Assembly (NCBI RefSeq): GCF_905171765.1
Contig: NC_053394.1
Coordinates: forward strand, 162,905,183-162,969,182
Reading direction: 5' to 3'
Source: Bufo bufo
Taxonomy: Eukaryota > Chordata > Amphibia > Anura > Bufonidae
DNA: 64,000 bases
Made by a program: the position numbers and the translations under genes. Position 1 is the first letter of the stretch, and each line of letters opens with the position of its first letter. Under the pieces are notes generated by a model. It made no database searches. It saw nothing but the letters and a program-made list of their open reading frames with translations, and was not told the origin of the DNA. Shown here piece after piece: positions 1 through 11,389 of this stretch.

Positions 1-35
1 GACGGATCCGCACCTAACGCAGGTGTGAAAGTACC
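1..35. mobile_element. Right end of a Harbinger-like MITE, cut by the window edge
   Basis: The window opens with a GGATCCG-rich stretch that ends in AGGTGTGAAAGTACC. This resembles the terminal inverted repeats of the TTA-flanked MITEs at 20860-21627 and 42080 (GTGTGAAAG before a pyrimidine-rich end). Only the right tip is present, so the family assignment is tentative. Confidence 0.35.
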
Positions 36-54
36 ATAACTCTGCTATATTTCT

Positions 55-295
55 GTAGCCTGCAACCTCTGACTGCCCAGTTGCGCTGAAACTACTACAC
101 CCAACATGTTCTGGCAGTAATAGTAAATGGATATTGGTGCAATTCTGAGCTACTAGTCTATATAATACAATATAATATTATGTATTATATAGACTAGTAG
201 CTCAGAATTGCACCAATATCCATTTACTATTACTGCCAGAACATGTTGGGTGTAGTAGTTTCAGCGCAACTGGGCAGTCAGAGGTTGCAGGCTAC
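55..295. repeat. 241-bp near-perfect palindrome
   Basis: GTAGCCTGCAACC at 55 pairs with GGTTGCAGGCTAC ending at 295, and the complementarity continues inward to a centre at 175 with only a short mismatch near the AT-rich middle. Each arm is about 120 bp with almost no spacer, so a single strand would fold into one long hairpin. No clear TSD is visible. It could be a fold-back MITE or a palindrome formed by template switching. Confidence 0.9.
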
Positions 296-341
296 TCTGA
301 GTCTACTTTGAACTCACTCACTATAAATGTGGTGAGCAATT

Positions 342-739
342 ATGAAGACCCTTTTTTTTTTTTTTTTTACAAATCTTATCTTCACTTCCGGACCGGCATC
401 GGCTTCTTCGCGCTCTCCCGAAAGCTTTTCAGGCGCCTTCTCCCTGCTGCGTCTCGGCGTTGTTGTGCGCCTGCGCAGCCTAGGGAAACGTCATGTCCAG
501 TGCGGCCGCTCAACAGGAAATGACGAGGCACGCCGCACCCGCACGGGGAGGAGACTCAAGGAGGCTAGGGCTGGCCTGGCACTGAAACGCAACACTGGAC
601 GGCGGGCCCCGGGTCGGCCGTCCGGGTTATACAGGCAGGCGCAGCACTACTGCAGGGCGGGGCCAGGGGTCCACAGGCGGCCGGGCCCCCTGGAGTGCCG
701 GGCCCGGTTGCAACTGCGACCCCTGTATGTACGCCCCTG
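342..739. mobile_element. GC-rich segment ending in a hAT-like terminus
   Basis: After a T-run the sequence becomes GC-rich and ends at 739 with GTACGCCCCTG, the reverse complement of the CAGGGGCGTAC start seen at 6617. This suggests the right part of a non-autonomous hAT-like element inserted next to poly-T. The left end and TSD were not found. Open frames here look like by-products of base composition, not a gene. Confidence 0.4.
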
Positions 740-869
740 TATATTGGTATATAACACCCCGCTTCAATCAGTTTTTTTGTAGAAATTATTTGTTCCAATA
801 ATGCTTGTCCCTCTATATACCTGCGGTATCGCAGCAGAACCGCACACAACTGCCGCACAATACAAATGC

Positions 870-920
870 ACTATATTATACTTTCTATGTTAGAAAGTAT
901 ATTATAACATTGTACAAGGA
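870..920. repeat. Short AT-rich hairpin
   Basis: TATACTTTCTA and TAGAAAGTATA face each other across a short loop at about 876-902, giving a small cruciform-prone hairpin in otherwise featureless sequence (740-975). Confidence 0.5.
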
Positions 921-979
921 AGGCAATCCATTAGAATATACATAAAGATAAAACGTAACCTTTAATAATGTTACTATAA

Positions 980-1291
980 GGGTCCATTCACACGTCCGTA
1001 AGTGTTTTGCGGACCCGCAAAACACGGACACTGGCAATGTGCATTCCGCAATTTGCAGACCGCACATCGCCGGCACTATAATAGAAAATGCCTAAATCTA
1101 GTCTGCAATTGCGGACAAGAATAGGACATGTTCTATTTTTTTGTGGAAACGGGAGCACGGATGCGGAAGTGCGGAACCGCAAATGCGGATGCGGACAGCA
1201 CATTCCGGCCCTATTGAAAATGAATGGGTCTGCACCTGTTCCGCAAAATTGCGGAACGGATGCAGACCCATTTTGCGGAAGTGTGAATGGA
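980..1291. mobile_element. Harbinger-like MITE (GGGTCCATTCACAC family), copy 1
   Basis: The left end GGGTCCATTCACAC follows TAA. The body has the same ordered motifs as the copy at 4075-4354: TTTTGCGGA, CGGCACTATAATAGAAAATG, GACAAGAATAGGACATG and ATTGAAAATGAATGGGTC. The right end GTGTGAATGGA has lost its last bases (AAAAG instead of CCC), so the TSD cannot be confirmed. Non-coding. The superfamily is inferred from copy 2. Confidence 0.75.
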
Positions 1292-1672
1292 AAAGATATC
1301 CCTCAAAATGAAAATAAATTAAATTATTAAAGTTAAGCAAAAAACATAGATGTGCTAGGCGGCAGTGGCGTAGGGATCGCCATAGCAACCATAGCAGTGC
1401 TATGGGGCCCTACGCCACTGGGGGCCCGTCCGGACCACATTCAGTTTTTTTTTTTTTTTTTTTTTTTTTATTAACACACACAGACACTCAGGCAGTGGCG
1501 TAACTACCGGGGAAGCAGCTGCTTCGGGGCCCGACAGTTTATTTTCAAGTTAGTTAAATATCGAATCTTGTCTTAATGTTCAGGGCCCCTTCACAGCAGC
1601 AGTCTTAATGCTCAGGCCCCCTCGCTAATGTGATCTAATCTTACTGTATTCTAAAGTCTCCTGATGTGTCTG

Positions 1673-1730
1673 GGATTCAAACCCACAACCTCCAATGTAT
1701 CAGTGTATCAGAGGCAAAGCATTTACCCGA
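1673..1730 (-). other. tRNA-like module (degenerate)
   Basis: On the minus strand GGTTTGAATCC fits the RNA polymerase III B box (GGTTCGANNCC) with one change. It is preceded by a GCTTTGCCTCTGATAC stretch shared with the tRNA-like modules at 46461, 48164 and 49021. It sits inside a hAT-like element, so it is probably a SINE-derived or captured pol III module, not a working tRNA gene. Confidence 0.45.
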
Positions 1731-1751
1731 TACTGGCACATGGGGGGGAGA

Positions 1752-2530
1752 GAGGCACCTGATACTGTGGATGGCACTGTTTAGGGGAGGGGGATCTGTG
1801 GATGGCACTGTTTAGGGGAGAGGGATCTGTGGATGGCACTGTTTAGGGGAGGGGATCTGTGGATGGCACTGTTTAGGGGAGGGGGGATCTGTGGATGGCA
1901 CTGATTAGGGGAGGGGGATCTGTGGATGGCACTGTTTAGGGGAGAGGGATCTGTGGATGGCACTATTTCACTATTTAGGGGAGGGGAATCTGTGGGTGGC
2001 ACTATTTAGGGGAGGGGGATCTGTGGATGGCACTGTTTAGGGGAGAGGGATCTGTGGATGGCACTATTTAGGAGAGGGGGATCTGTGGATGGCACTATTT
2101 AGGGGAGGGGATCTGTGGATGGCACTGTTTAGGGGAGAGGGATCTGTGGATGGCACTATTTAGGGGAGGGGGATCTGTGGATGGCACTATTTAGGGGAGG
2201 GGTATCTGTGGATGGCACTGTTTAGGGGAGAGGGATCTGTGTATGGCACTATTTAGGGGAGGGGGATCTGTTGATGGCACTGTTTAGGGGAGGGGGATCT
2301 GTGGATGGCACTATTTAGGGGAGGGGAATCTGTGGATGGCACTATTTAGGGGAGGGGGATCTGTGGATGGCACTATTTAGGCGAAGGGGATCTGTTGATG
2401 GCACTATTTAGGGGAGGGGGATCTATGGATGGCACTATTTAGGGGAGGGGGATCTGTGGATGGCACTATTTAGGGGAGGGGGATCTGTGGATGGCACTAT
2501 TTAGGGGAGGGGGATCTGTGGATGGCACAG
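1752..2530. repeat. 31-33-bp minisatellite (GATCTGTGGATGGCACT)
   Basis: About 24 tandem copies of GATCTGTGGATGGCACT followed by A/GTTTAGGGGAGGGG, with scattered substitutions and small length changes. The same core occurs in an unrelated TA-flanked element at 39481-39745. Confidence 0.95.
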
Positions 2531-2659
2531 GGGGAGGGGCCCATAATTTTTTTTTGCTATGGGGCCCATGCATTTCTAGCTACGCCCCTGCTCGGCGCCA
2601 CTAAATCAGGTGCTTGGCAGCGCCAAATCAGAAACCATATGTCCTACCACAATCCGGGG

Positions 2660-3354
2660 GGTGCACATCCATGAATCCCGGAGGGAAAGAAAAATAAATC
2701 TATCCCTGGGCTAGATGGTGATGTGGTATTGAAGAACAGGGTGGGCAAGGAACTGTCCCTGATATTGCCCTACAGGGAGGTGCTATTCTGGCCCTGATAG
2801 CCTAACCACAGACCACCCTCCCTGATAAGAGCGACCCTGTCCGGAACCTTACCCTATATAAAAATGGCCCTAGTAAGCCCCTAGCCCCTAGGCCCCTGAC
2901 TTCCAGGTGATCACTATATAGATCTATGTGTTTTTGACTCATTATAAAAGTATATTATAAGTATATCGCACCCCTCTGTGTATCACACCTATCGATAGCA
3001 CACCTATACCAGTCCTTAAAAGGACTTTTGTGGCCCTATTAGCTAGCGTTTGGTGTCCCTAACAGCCAGTCCCTGCTCCACACAGCAACCTCTCCCTACA
3101 CTGGCAAAACACTGAACGTAAAAAGGCGGCCAGATCAGGTTTATTTTATAAGGTAGGGGGTATGTCCATGTGCTGAAACGTCTCAATTGGCTGTCCTGTA
3201 CCACCTGATGGATGTGTCATGGGTCAAAGTTCTTCACAATGTAAAAGAATATGGCGGGCACGAATATCTTCAGATGTTCGCGTGTTCGGCGAATCGCGAA
3301 CATGCAAAGTTCGCCGAGAAACGACCGCCGGGCGACCCGCAAGGACATCTCTAA
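2660..3354. mobile_element. hAT remnant with right terminus
   Basis: The end of this stretch alternates TTCGCG and GCGAAC motifs (AGTTCGCCGAGAAACG) and finishes with ACATCTCTA at 3354. That is the reverse complement of the TAGAGATGTCC start of the intact-ended hAT at 20339. The preceding sequence lacks transposase motifs. I could not find the left end or a TSD, so it is a truncated relic or a solo end. Confidence 0.5.
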
Positions 3355-4071
3355 TGGTAACTACTCCCTTTGTCAGGAGGCTGCTTTACTGCAGCTAAGT
3401 GACATTCACCAGGCCTTGTTAGGCAATATCATGATGGCACCTCTCCCCTTTGGGTCCTCTAAAAGGACACCAAGTGACCCATTATACAGCATCTCCACAC
3501 GCTTTTTATCACTCACTTGCTTTCAGCCCACCAGCAATCCTCCAGTAAAGAAGTTGCTTTAGCTTTTATCTCACCATCACCATCAATGGACAAGCTTGAA
3601 CACCCACATTCAGCTCCCTTGGCTACAAAATGCTCTGTTATCTTCCTCTCCATGGCATCATACTTGCCAACTCTCCCAGAATGTGCGGGAGTCTCCCAGA
3701 CAAAGCAGACACCTTCTGGACCCTTGGAGGAGTTGGCAAATCTCCCGTGGCTAATGGAGGGAGCTTCCTCCTGGAAAGCAGCCCTACATGAGTGTTAACT
3801 GTATGTGATACTGCATCTGCCCCAGCGCCCAAACTCTGAAAGGGGTGAAGTATAGGAAGAAGGGGCAATCCACGCCTGAAAATAGCACTGCAATCCAACC
3901 CCTCTTGTAAATCAGCTTTGAAGTGTTGGCAAATACAGTGTGTCTTAGACTCTCAGTCACTTGCTCCACAGTTGCTGGATCCATGTCTACTTTATTTTCA
4001 CAAGTTGAGTGGGCTCCTTTACCACAGAATGTGACTTCAGTCAAGCATTGATTAATCAAATTTGCCAACTT
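3355..4071. other. Unassigned sequence
   Basis: No convincing open frame, terminal repeat or tandem array. A short duplicated motif around 3663-3760 (CCAACTCTCCCAGAATG and GGCAAATCTCCCGTGG) hints at an old dispersed repeat. Confidence 0.4.
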
Positions 4072-4074
4072 TTA

Positions 4075-4354
4075 GGGTCCATTCACACTTCCGTATGTGT
4101 TTTGCGGATCCGCAAAACACGGACACCGGCAATGTGTGTTCCGCATTTTGTGGACCCCACATCGCCGGCACTATAATAGAAAATGCCTTTTCTTGTCCGC
4201 AATTGCGGACAAGAATAGGACATGTTCTATTTTTTTGCGGAACGGAAGTTCGGATCCACAAGTGCGGATGCGGACAGCACATTCCGGCCCCATTGAAAAT
4301 GAATGGGTCCGCACCTGTTCCGTGGACCCATTTTGCGGATGTGTGAATGGACCC
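4075..4354. mobile_element. Harbinger-like MITE (GGGTCCATTCACAC family), copy 2, complete
   Basis: The 280-bp element starts GGGTCCATTCACACTTCCG and ends GTGTGAATGGACCC, giving terminal inverted repeats of at least 14 bp. It is flanked by TTA on both sides (4072-4074 and 4355-4357), the 3-bp TSD typical of PIF/Harbinger. It carries internal near-palindromes such as GTCCGCAATTGCGGAC and encodes nothing. Confidence 0.85.
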
Positions 4355-4358
4355 TTAA

Positions 4359-4987
4359 AGGGAGTCTTTCACCTATACTGACCATTTTTGAACACTAACA
4401 CCATTCTCAGCATTATAGTACCCATATGTGAATGCTACTTACTGTTTAGCTGTCCCTCGCTTATTTCCTTCAAAAAACACTTTAATCCAATATTCAAATT
4501 AGGTCTGAAGGTGCCCAGGGGCGGCATCCGAGCATTTATTGCGCATGTGCTGGCCCCAACATCCCGATCTAGCCAGCGGAAGTAGCCGCCGGCTAGATCG
4601 GGATGTTGGGGCTGGCGCATGCGCAATAAACGCTTGGATGCCGATGCCCATAATGGGTAATGCTGTGCGCAGGCGCTGTGATTCGGATGCACGGCGCAGG
4701 CGCGGCATTTCACACTGAAGGGAGGCGGTAATAAGAAGAACCTAGAGCTGGCCTGAGTGTTTAAAGGGGAGGGGTTTCATATGAATAACGAAGAGGGGCC
4801 TGGGCACCGGCCGCTTGAACGCCGCCCCTGGGCACCTTCAGACCTAATTTGAATATTGGATTAAAGTGTTTTTTGAAGGAAATAAGCGACGGACAGCTAA
4901 ACAGTAAGTAGCATTCACATCTGGGTACTATAATGCTGAGAATGGTGTTAGTGTTCAAAAACGGTCAGTATAGGTGAAAGACTCCCT
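4359..4987. mobile_element. T2/Kolobok-type palindromic MITE, TTAA-flanked
   Basis: TTAA at 4355-4358 is followed by AGGGAGTCTTTCACC, and GGTGAAAGACTCCCT is followed by TTAA at 4988-4991. The TTAAAGGGA boundary fits the TTAAAGGRR ends described for the T2/Kolobok group. Arms of about 150 bp are complementary, and a second hairpin around the TAGATCGGGATGTTGG motif lies in the middle. Non-coding. The left TTAA overlaps the TTA duplication of the neighbouring MITE. Confidence 0.88.
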
Positions 4988-4991
4988 TTAA

Positions 4992-5576
4992 TGGTTGGAT
5001 TTTTGGAGATAGGAGGGTTTGCTCAGCAGCGAGATACTGACATGTTCCTTAATCCCACAAAAGAAAAATACTATAGTTCAAGCATCCAGAGTGGTAGAAA
5101 AAGATAGTGATATTCAAAAATAGTGTATTTTGTTTTATTTCCATTTTAAAACCACAAAGTGCACATCTGGCCAAAAACCTCCCCAAACCTCTTACGCATT
5201 TCTGACCTAAACTGTGGCCCTATACTATTTTTCTACTTTGCATTTATACTTACCTGGCCTCCAATCCAGTGACTTTCCCTCCATTTTTGTATGGCACCCC
5301 GTTCCCTTTCCTATGACACTTCACTCCCTCAATGCACTTTGTTTGCTAAAACTGGATCTAATGATGCAGAATATTGGTACCATACATGGAAGATGGCTTT
5401 TGATGACATCTCTTCAGGGAGTCTGGGTGGTGTCTCCTTTTTCCAGGAGCCATCCAGACGTTTTGGGAATGCCTGCTTGTACAGTATATAGTGAAATGTG
5501 TTCTTCTAGGAGGGTTGCATATTATATGGTGTAACAGAAAATTTGTCACATGAAATATGGTCTGGATAAAGAAGTG
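4992..5576. other. Unassigned sequence
   Basis: AT-moderate unique-looking DNA with no convincing gene, terminal repeat or tandem array. It is the left flank into which the large hAT at 5585 inserted. Confidence 0.4.
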
Positions 5577-6696
5577 GCCTTTACTAGAGATGAGCGAATT
5601 TTTAAAAAAATTAGATTCGGCTGGTTCGCCGAATTTTCCGAAACAATTCGATCCAAATTTATTTGCAGAGAATCGCGTAAAAGAAATTGCTATTTCCTGG
5701 CTGCACAATGACAGAATGTGCAGGTGGCAGCAGCAGCAGCATGAGGAGACAACAGAGTGGCCTAGTGACATAGTGTTGAGGTAGCAGCAGCATGGGGAGA
5801 CCACAGAGTGGCAAGGTGACAGTGTGGAGGTGGCAGCAGCAGCATGGGGAGACCACAGAGTGACCCAGTGACAGAGTGGGGAGGTGGGTGGGAATAACAG
5901 TTCCCGCTGACGATGGTGGGTGTAAGAAGGAGCACTTGGCATCAGGTGGGTGGAAGCATCAGAATAATAGCTGAGGCAGGTAGCCAGAAGAAACCGGTCT
6001 CTTTTGTCAAGGTTTGGGTGAGGCAGCATGGATGATCTAATCTGATGCATCAGTCATTAGTGGGTGGAAATCCTGGCTGATCCACGCCTGATTCATCTTC
6101 ACAAAGATCAGTCTCTCCACATTTTGGGTGGACTCCTTGGTGTAACTATGGCCCCCGCCGCACTAAACACCCGCTCTGATGCCACACTACTGGCCGGGAA
6201 GGACAGCTTTTCCAGAGCAAACTCAGCCAGTTGCGGCCACAAATCCAGTTTGGCTGCCCACTAGTCCAGCAGATCTTCAATGACGGGTGGCAGGGTGCAG
6301 TCCAAGTATGCCACCACCTACTGGTTCAGTTTCTGCTTTATGTCTAGCTGCTGGTGAGTAGTTTCTTCACTATGCGGGTAAAGAAAGCTGCTCATCAGCA
6401 ACTCTAGACTTAGACTGCCGCTAATGGAGCTGGTACTGCTGCTGCCAAACGCAGCCATGGTAGTGGAACATGAGCCCCCCGGTCAGACCTGCAAGAGATG
6501 GACGATGGCGCATATAGGCAGCGGCCAACTGACTACATAGGATGTCTCTATAGTAGTTTAGTTTGTCTTCCCTCTCATCGGGTGTAAAAAAGGCCCCCAT
6601 TTTGGACCGGTAGTGACAGGGGCGTACATAGAAAACACTGGGCCCCATGGCAAGAATCTGAATTGGGCCCCCTTGTGAGTGACCCATCGCACCCCT

Positions 6697-6905
6697 TAGG
6701 GTACGTGCACACCTACTGCAGAGGTTCCAGCAGAAGCCTCTATTGCAGATTCTGGCAAAAACAAAGGGCAAAACACCGCTGCATGTGGGATCTGGAATTA
6801 CCTTATTATTGTGAATGGGATCCGGCAGGTGCCAGAAGTGTTTGGCATATGCTGGATCTGGCGATTCTGGTATTTTGCTGGAACAGAATACAAAAAATCT
6901 GATCG
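6697..6905. mobile_element. Fragment of a GGGTACGTGCACAC-type MITE
   Basis: TTAGGGTACGTGCACACCTAC resembles the left end of a TTA-flanked MITE, but no matching right end (GTGTGCACGTACCC) follows. It is a truncated copy inside the 6617-9039 element. Confidence 0.35.
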
Positions 6906-7250
6906 CAACTGATTACCTAGCCTTACCCGATGAATTGCGCCCGCTGCTGCTACTTCTTATATAGTGTGTCATCCTTCCCCCATGGACTGTGCCTGCTGCT
7001 GCTTCACCTCCTCTCCAATGCTGACTTACTGTTTATGCTGCTGGCAGAGCGTGGTCAGGGCCTGGGACAGATCTTCACAGAGCTGGACTGGAGTCTAGAC
7101 TGGTGATGGTGCGGGAATCAGGTCAGGTCCGGACTGGTCAGTCAGGTCACAGTACGATGTGTGCTGGTGGAGGAACAGAACAGGGACATTTTACAAAGTG
7201 CAGATACAGAAAACTAAAGGATTTAATCCAGTCACAACTGATGTTTCTCT

Positions 7251-7770
7251 GACTGCTGCAGAACCTCCTAATACACACCTCAGCTGCTGCAGAACCTCTT
7301 AATACACACCTCAGCTGCTGCAGAACCTCCTAATACACACATCAGCTGCTGCAGAACCTCCTAATACACACCTCAGCTGCTGCAAAACTTCATAATGCAC
7401 ACATCAGCTGCTACAGAACCTCATAATACACACCATAGCTGCTGCAGAGCCTCAAAATACTCACCTCAGCTGATGCATAACCTAATAATACACACCTCAG
7501 CTGCTGCAGAACCTCCTAATACACACCTCAGCTGATGCATAACCTCATAATACACACCTCAGCTGCTGCAGTACCTCCTATTACACACCTCAGCTGCTGC
7601 AGAACATCATAGTACACACCTCAGCTGCTGCAGAAGCTCCTAATACACACCTCAGCTGCTGCAGAAGCTCCTAATACACACCTCAGCTGCTGCAGAAGCT
7701 CTTAATACACACCTCAGCTGCTGCAGAAGCTCCTAATACACACCTCAGCTGCTGCAGAACATCATAGCCT
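7251..7770. repeat. 31-bp minisatellite (CAGCTGCTGCAGAACCTCC)
   Basis: About 17 copies of a 31-bp unit, CAGCTGCTGCAGAACCTCC followed by TAATACACACCT, with point changes such as GAAGCTCC and AACATCAT variants. The CAGCTGCTG core is self-complementary, so each unit can form a small hairpin. Confidence 0.95.
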
Positions 7771-8212
7771 GATGCTAGAGAACATATAAAGCTTTGATCA
7801 CTTCTGTGTTGTGGCCTCATTCACACATCAGGTCATAAATGCTGGACACAATTTTATATCCTAGCAGATGGAAACCCGTCAGATCTCATCATGGTCAGCG
7901 GGATCCATCAGATGTTGACGTCTATTAAGCCCCAGATCCGGAATTGCAGTGATTTTCGTTGTTCTGATCCTATGACCAGGCAGAACAGTGAACGTCACCA
8001 GCACAGATGTGAACAAAGCCTAATACACACCTCAGAATCTGCAGAACATTATAATCGTGACAAGGGAACTACAAGTCTCATCATCACCAGACTGTTATTA
8101 TTGGAAATTAGGGGCCAAAACAGGGAGAGGTAAAATGGAGAGAACTACAACTCCCAGCATGTCCAGGCTGTTATTATTGGATACAAATGGATATTACACA
8201 GAGAGAGTATTA

Positions 8213-8415
8213 GGCCGGGTTCACATAACCGTTTAGTTTTCCGTACGTCTGATCCGTCAGAACAGAAAAATAAAGAAAAAAACAGATCACATTTCAAGCA
8301 TCAGTTCTGCACATTCCGCATCCGTTTCAGCCATTTCAGCCTGAGAGCCGTTATTTTAGATGGAAAAAAGTCCTGCACGCAAAACGAAAAACTAAATGGT
8401 GATGTGAACCCAGCC
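8213..8415. mobile_element. 203-bp MITE (GGCCGGGTTCACAT ends)
   Basis: GGCCGGGTTCACATAACCG at the left is mirrored by GATGTGAACCCAGCC at the right. It is bordered by TTA and TAA, so a 3-bp TSD is possible but not exact. GTTTAGTTTTCCG and CGAAAAACTAAA extend the inverted repeat inward. Non-coding. Confidence 0.65.
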
Positions 8416-9849
8416 TAAGAAGAGAGCACTACATCTCCCAGCATGTCCAGATTATTATAGGGCATCATCCAGTTGTACTAGGTGAGAGCTTTATAAGGAA
8501 ATAACTCTAACCCCCAGTATGGCCAGACTTATTATGGGACATCAGTATACATTACATAGAGGGAGTATAAGAGGAGAGAACTACAACTCTCAACATTACC
8601 AAACTGTACTAGGGCATAAATTAAAATTACATGGAGAGGGATATAATAGGACAGAACTACAACTCCCAGCTTTCCTAGGATGTTATGTAGGTTATCCCGG
8701 GACACCACCAACCTCTACTCCAGGCACCACCCCGAAACTCCGCCCCCTCACAGAGACATCCCATAGGTCTTTCACCAGTCCTTTGCACTGGTCACATGAT
8801 GATGACATCACCAAAGGTCCTTACCAACTTCTACTGCTCTGCTATTCCTTGGCTTCCTGGACTGATCACATGGTTGATGACATCACCAAAGGTCCTTCTC
8901 CACTTCTTACATTCTCTTTTTACAAAGGTTGCTATGCAACTGTAATTAGTGGGCGGGGCCTATCCTCCACTGCGGGCCCCCTTCCCTCAGGGGCCCCATA
9001 GCGGATGCATGGTCTGCCTCTATTGGAGGTACGCCACTGGGTAGCAAGGGTCTAACATGGTGGAGAGCCAGTAGTCACTACGCAAGCAAGTGAGCATGTA
9101 TCATCGGGCCATTTGCGCAAGTGACTTGGAGGGACTACCTGCCTCCATCTCCACTGCATACTGCCACGGTGTGCCTGGGTCATCTGCCTCGTCTTTCTCA
9201 TCTCCCTCTTGCTCCTGCTCCTCCTCTCCTGTCACCTGTGTAGAAGAACCACCCATTTTGCTACACATTGCTTGTGCTCCAATGGAGGGTGGAATTCCAA
9301 TGGGTGGAAACGTCACATATCAGCCTATGTTGGAGGATGCCGTTCTGGCGCTGCAGCTTGAGGAGAGTGTGCTTGGCGGTGTACGAGTGGCTGAAGTGCA
9401 TGCAAAGTTTCCTGCCCATTTTTAGGATGTCTTGCAGATGGGTCGAAGACTTCAGGAACCACTTTACAACCAGATTGAACACGTGTGCCATGCAGGGCGC
9501 ATGTCTCAGCCCCCCTTGACACAACACGGACACCATGTTCTTCCCGTTGTCGGTCACTATGGTTCAGATTTTGAGTTGTCGCGGAGAAAGCCAGGATTTG
9601 ATTTCTTGATGAAGAACACGGAGCAGTTCCTCCCCTGTGTGACTCAGTTCGCCCAGGCAAACGTGGTGTAGAACAGCGTGACACCGCAGTGCCCTGCACA
9701 TGTTGTATGCTGGAGGAGCACTGTGAATTGTTTCTGCAGTGGAGGCTAAGGACACGGTGGAGGATGAGGAGGCAAAGGCGGATATTGTCCCAGGACCAAC
9801 GGTGTGAGAACGTGGAGTCAGAAGCGGCATCACCTAGCCAAGTTGCTGG

Positions 9850-10207
9850 TGTGGCTGGGCAGGAACGAAATTTACACAGTGGGCCATACAGGACATATAT
9901 TGTTCTTGACCGAAGTTACAGCTACCGACCAATTTTCCCCAAAAACATTGTTTCACAAAAAATTTCACCACTGAATGGCTAATGAATGCAATTACTCAGT
10001 CCCTACAGAAGAAAGTCTACATTCACCGACCAATTTTCCAAAAAAAGGCTGTATCACAAAAAAATTTCACTACTGAATGACAATGTAAATTCACCGCAGA
10101 ACAGCTAATAACACGTACTTATTTTTCCCATTAATGCACTCCAACAAAGGCTGTATAACAATGTTGGTTCACTGCAGACCGGCTAATAAGATGTATTCTT
10201 TTTCTTA
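9850..10207 (-). repeat. hAT leader repeats, proximal part
   Basis: Imperfect tandem copies of a motif with ACCGCAGAACRGCTAATAA and TTTTTCCCATTAATGCACTCC. The same repeat resumes at 14533 after the two TTAA-specific elements, so it was once continuous. It lies 5-prime of the minus-strand transposase, where hATs of this kind carry long repeated leaders (compare 20777-22040). Confidence 0.7.
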
Positions 10208-10211
10208 TTAA

Positions 10212-10885
10212 AGGGTTTCTACCACCTCGTTTTGAGAAATTTAGCTGTCAGACACTAGCGATCCGCTAGTGTCTGCTCTACCAAACAATGCTATTATAAT
10301 AGCTTTTTGTGCAGCCGTTTCCATAAAAAACGAACTTTTATCTATATGCTAATGAGCCTCTAGGTGCTATGCGGGTGTCTTTTCAGCACCTAGAGGCTCG
10401 GTCTACCTTCACAAAATGCCGCCCAGCGCGTCCCTCCAGCCCGCCCATCTCCTCTGGAATGTGATCCTCCCTCTGAGTCAGCGGACGAATTCCCGCACAT
10501 GTGCTGTGCGCAGGCGCAGTTAATGTCTGACCGCTTTCTGAACAGACATCTCCGCGGTCAGACATTAACTGCGCCGAAGACAGGCGCGCACGGCGCATGC
10601 GCGAGAATTAGTCCGCTGACTCAGAGGGAGGATCGCATTCCGGAGGAGATGGGCGGGCTGGAGGGACGCGCTGGGCGGCATTTTGTGAAGGTAGACCGAG
10701 ACTCTAGGTGCTGAAAAGATGCCGGCATAGCACCTAGAGGCTCATTAGCATATTGATAAAAGTTCGTTTTTTATGGAAACGGCTGCACAAAAAGCTATTA
10801 TAATAGCATTGTTTGGTAGAGCAGACACTAGTGGATCGCTAGTGTCTGACCGCTAAATTTCTCAAAACGAGGTGGTAGAAACCCT
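10212..10885. mobile_element. T2/Kolobok-type palindromic MITE, 674 bp
   Basis: TTAA (10208-10211) precedes AGGGTTTCTACCACCTCG, and CGAGGTGGTAGAAACCCT is followed by TTAA (10886-10889). Nearly the whole element is one palindrome: TAGTGTCTG, AATGCTATTATAATAGC, GCACCTAGAGGCTC and TGAGTCAGCGGAC each recur in reverse complement. The middle contains the paired GTCAGACATTAACTGCGC and its partner. Non-coding. Confidence 0.9.
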
Positions 10886-11389
10886 TTAACCCCTTAAGGA
10901 CACAGCCTTTTTACACCTTAGGACCAGGCCATTTTTTGAAAATCTGACCAGAGTCCCTTTAAGTGCTGATAACTTTAAAACGGTTTGACTTATCCAGGCC
11001 GTTCTGAGATTGTTTTTTCGTCACATATTGTACTTCATGACACTGGTAAAATGGAGTCAAAAAAAAATTTTTTTTTGCACCAAAAAATACCTAATTTAAC
11101 AAAAATTTGAAAAAAATTTGCAAATTTCAAAGTTTCAGTTTCTCTACTTCTGTAATACATAGTAATACCCCCAAAAATTGTGATGACTTTACATTCCCCA
11201 TATGTCTACTTCATGTTTGAATTGTTTTGGGAATGATATTTTATTTTTTGGGGATGTTATAAGGCTTAGAAGTTTAGAAGCAAATCTTGAAATTTTTCCG
11301 AAATTTACAAAAACTCAATTTCTAGGGACCAGTTCAGGTCTCAAGTCACTTTGCGAGGCTTACATTATAGAAACCACCCAAAAATGACC

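Larger units (their letters stand above)
1363..2590. mobile_element. Non-autonomous hAT-like element with internal minisatellite
   Basis: The left terminus CAGTGGCGTAG and the reverse complement of the right terminus, CAGGGGCGTAGCTA, are matching hAT-type inverted repeats, and both lead into GGGGCCC and CCATAGC motifs. Flanking octamers CTAGGCGG (1355-1362) and CTCGGCGC (2591-2598) agree at 6 of 8 positions, consistent with an aged TSD. A second hAT-like start, CAGTGGCGTAACTACC, lies inside at 1493. It matches the start at 47998, so this element may be composite. No transposase is present. Confidence 0.65.
6617..9039. mobile_element. Non-autonomous hAT-like element nested in the 5585 hAT
   Basis: The left end CAGGGGCGTACATAG and right end GGTACGCCACTG form hAT-like inverted repeats. 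Flanks GGTAGTGA (6609-6616) and GGTAGCAA (9040-9047) match at 6 of 8 positions. The 2.4-kb body is non-coding. It has a 31-bp minisatellite, several copies of an AGAACTACAACTCCCAGC motif with an about 80-bp rhythm between 8146 and 8670, and a small MITE at 8213-8415. GGGCCC runs just inside both ends are also seen in the 1363 element. Confidence 0.72.
6078..9833 (-). pseudogene. hAT transposase pseudogene (minus strand, split)
   Basis: Reading down from 9833, the minus strand shows typical hAT transposase blocks: HHVCLGELSHTGEELLRVL, then TDNGKNMV, then PCMAHVFNLVV and RLICDVSTHWNSTL. These lie within the RNase-H-like catalytic core and its helical insertion. The C-terminal hATC dimerisation region is at about 6078-6170, with VFSAAGAIV and FVKMNQAWI. 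A 2.4-kb hAT-like element (6617-9039) separates the two halves. Stops and frame changes interrupt every block, so no protein can be made. The N-terminal BED finger was not found. In the autonomous family this protein cuts and pastes the element between its TAGAGATG ends. Confidence 0.8.

Noticed and set aside
1493..2590. Independent hAT starting at the internal CAGTGGCGTAACTACC
   Set aside because: CACTCAGG before 1493 does not match the octamer after 2590, while the start at 1363 has a 6 of 8 match. Kept only as an internal terminus.
5358..6050. Minus-strand 230-codon frame
   Set aside because: It crosses the hAT boundary at 5585 and a CAGCAGCAGC-type repeat, and shows no known motif. It was probably opened by repeat composition.
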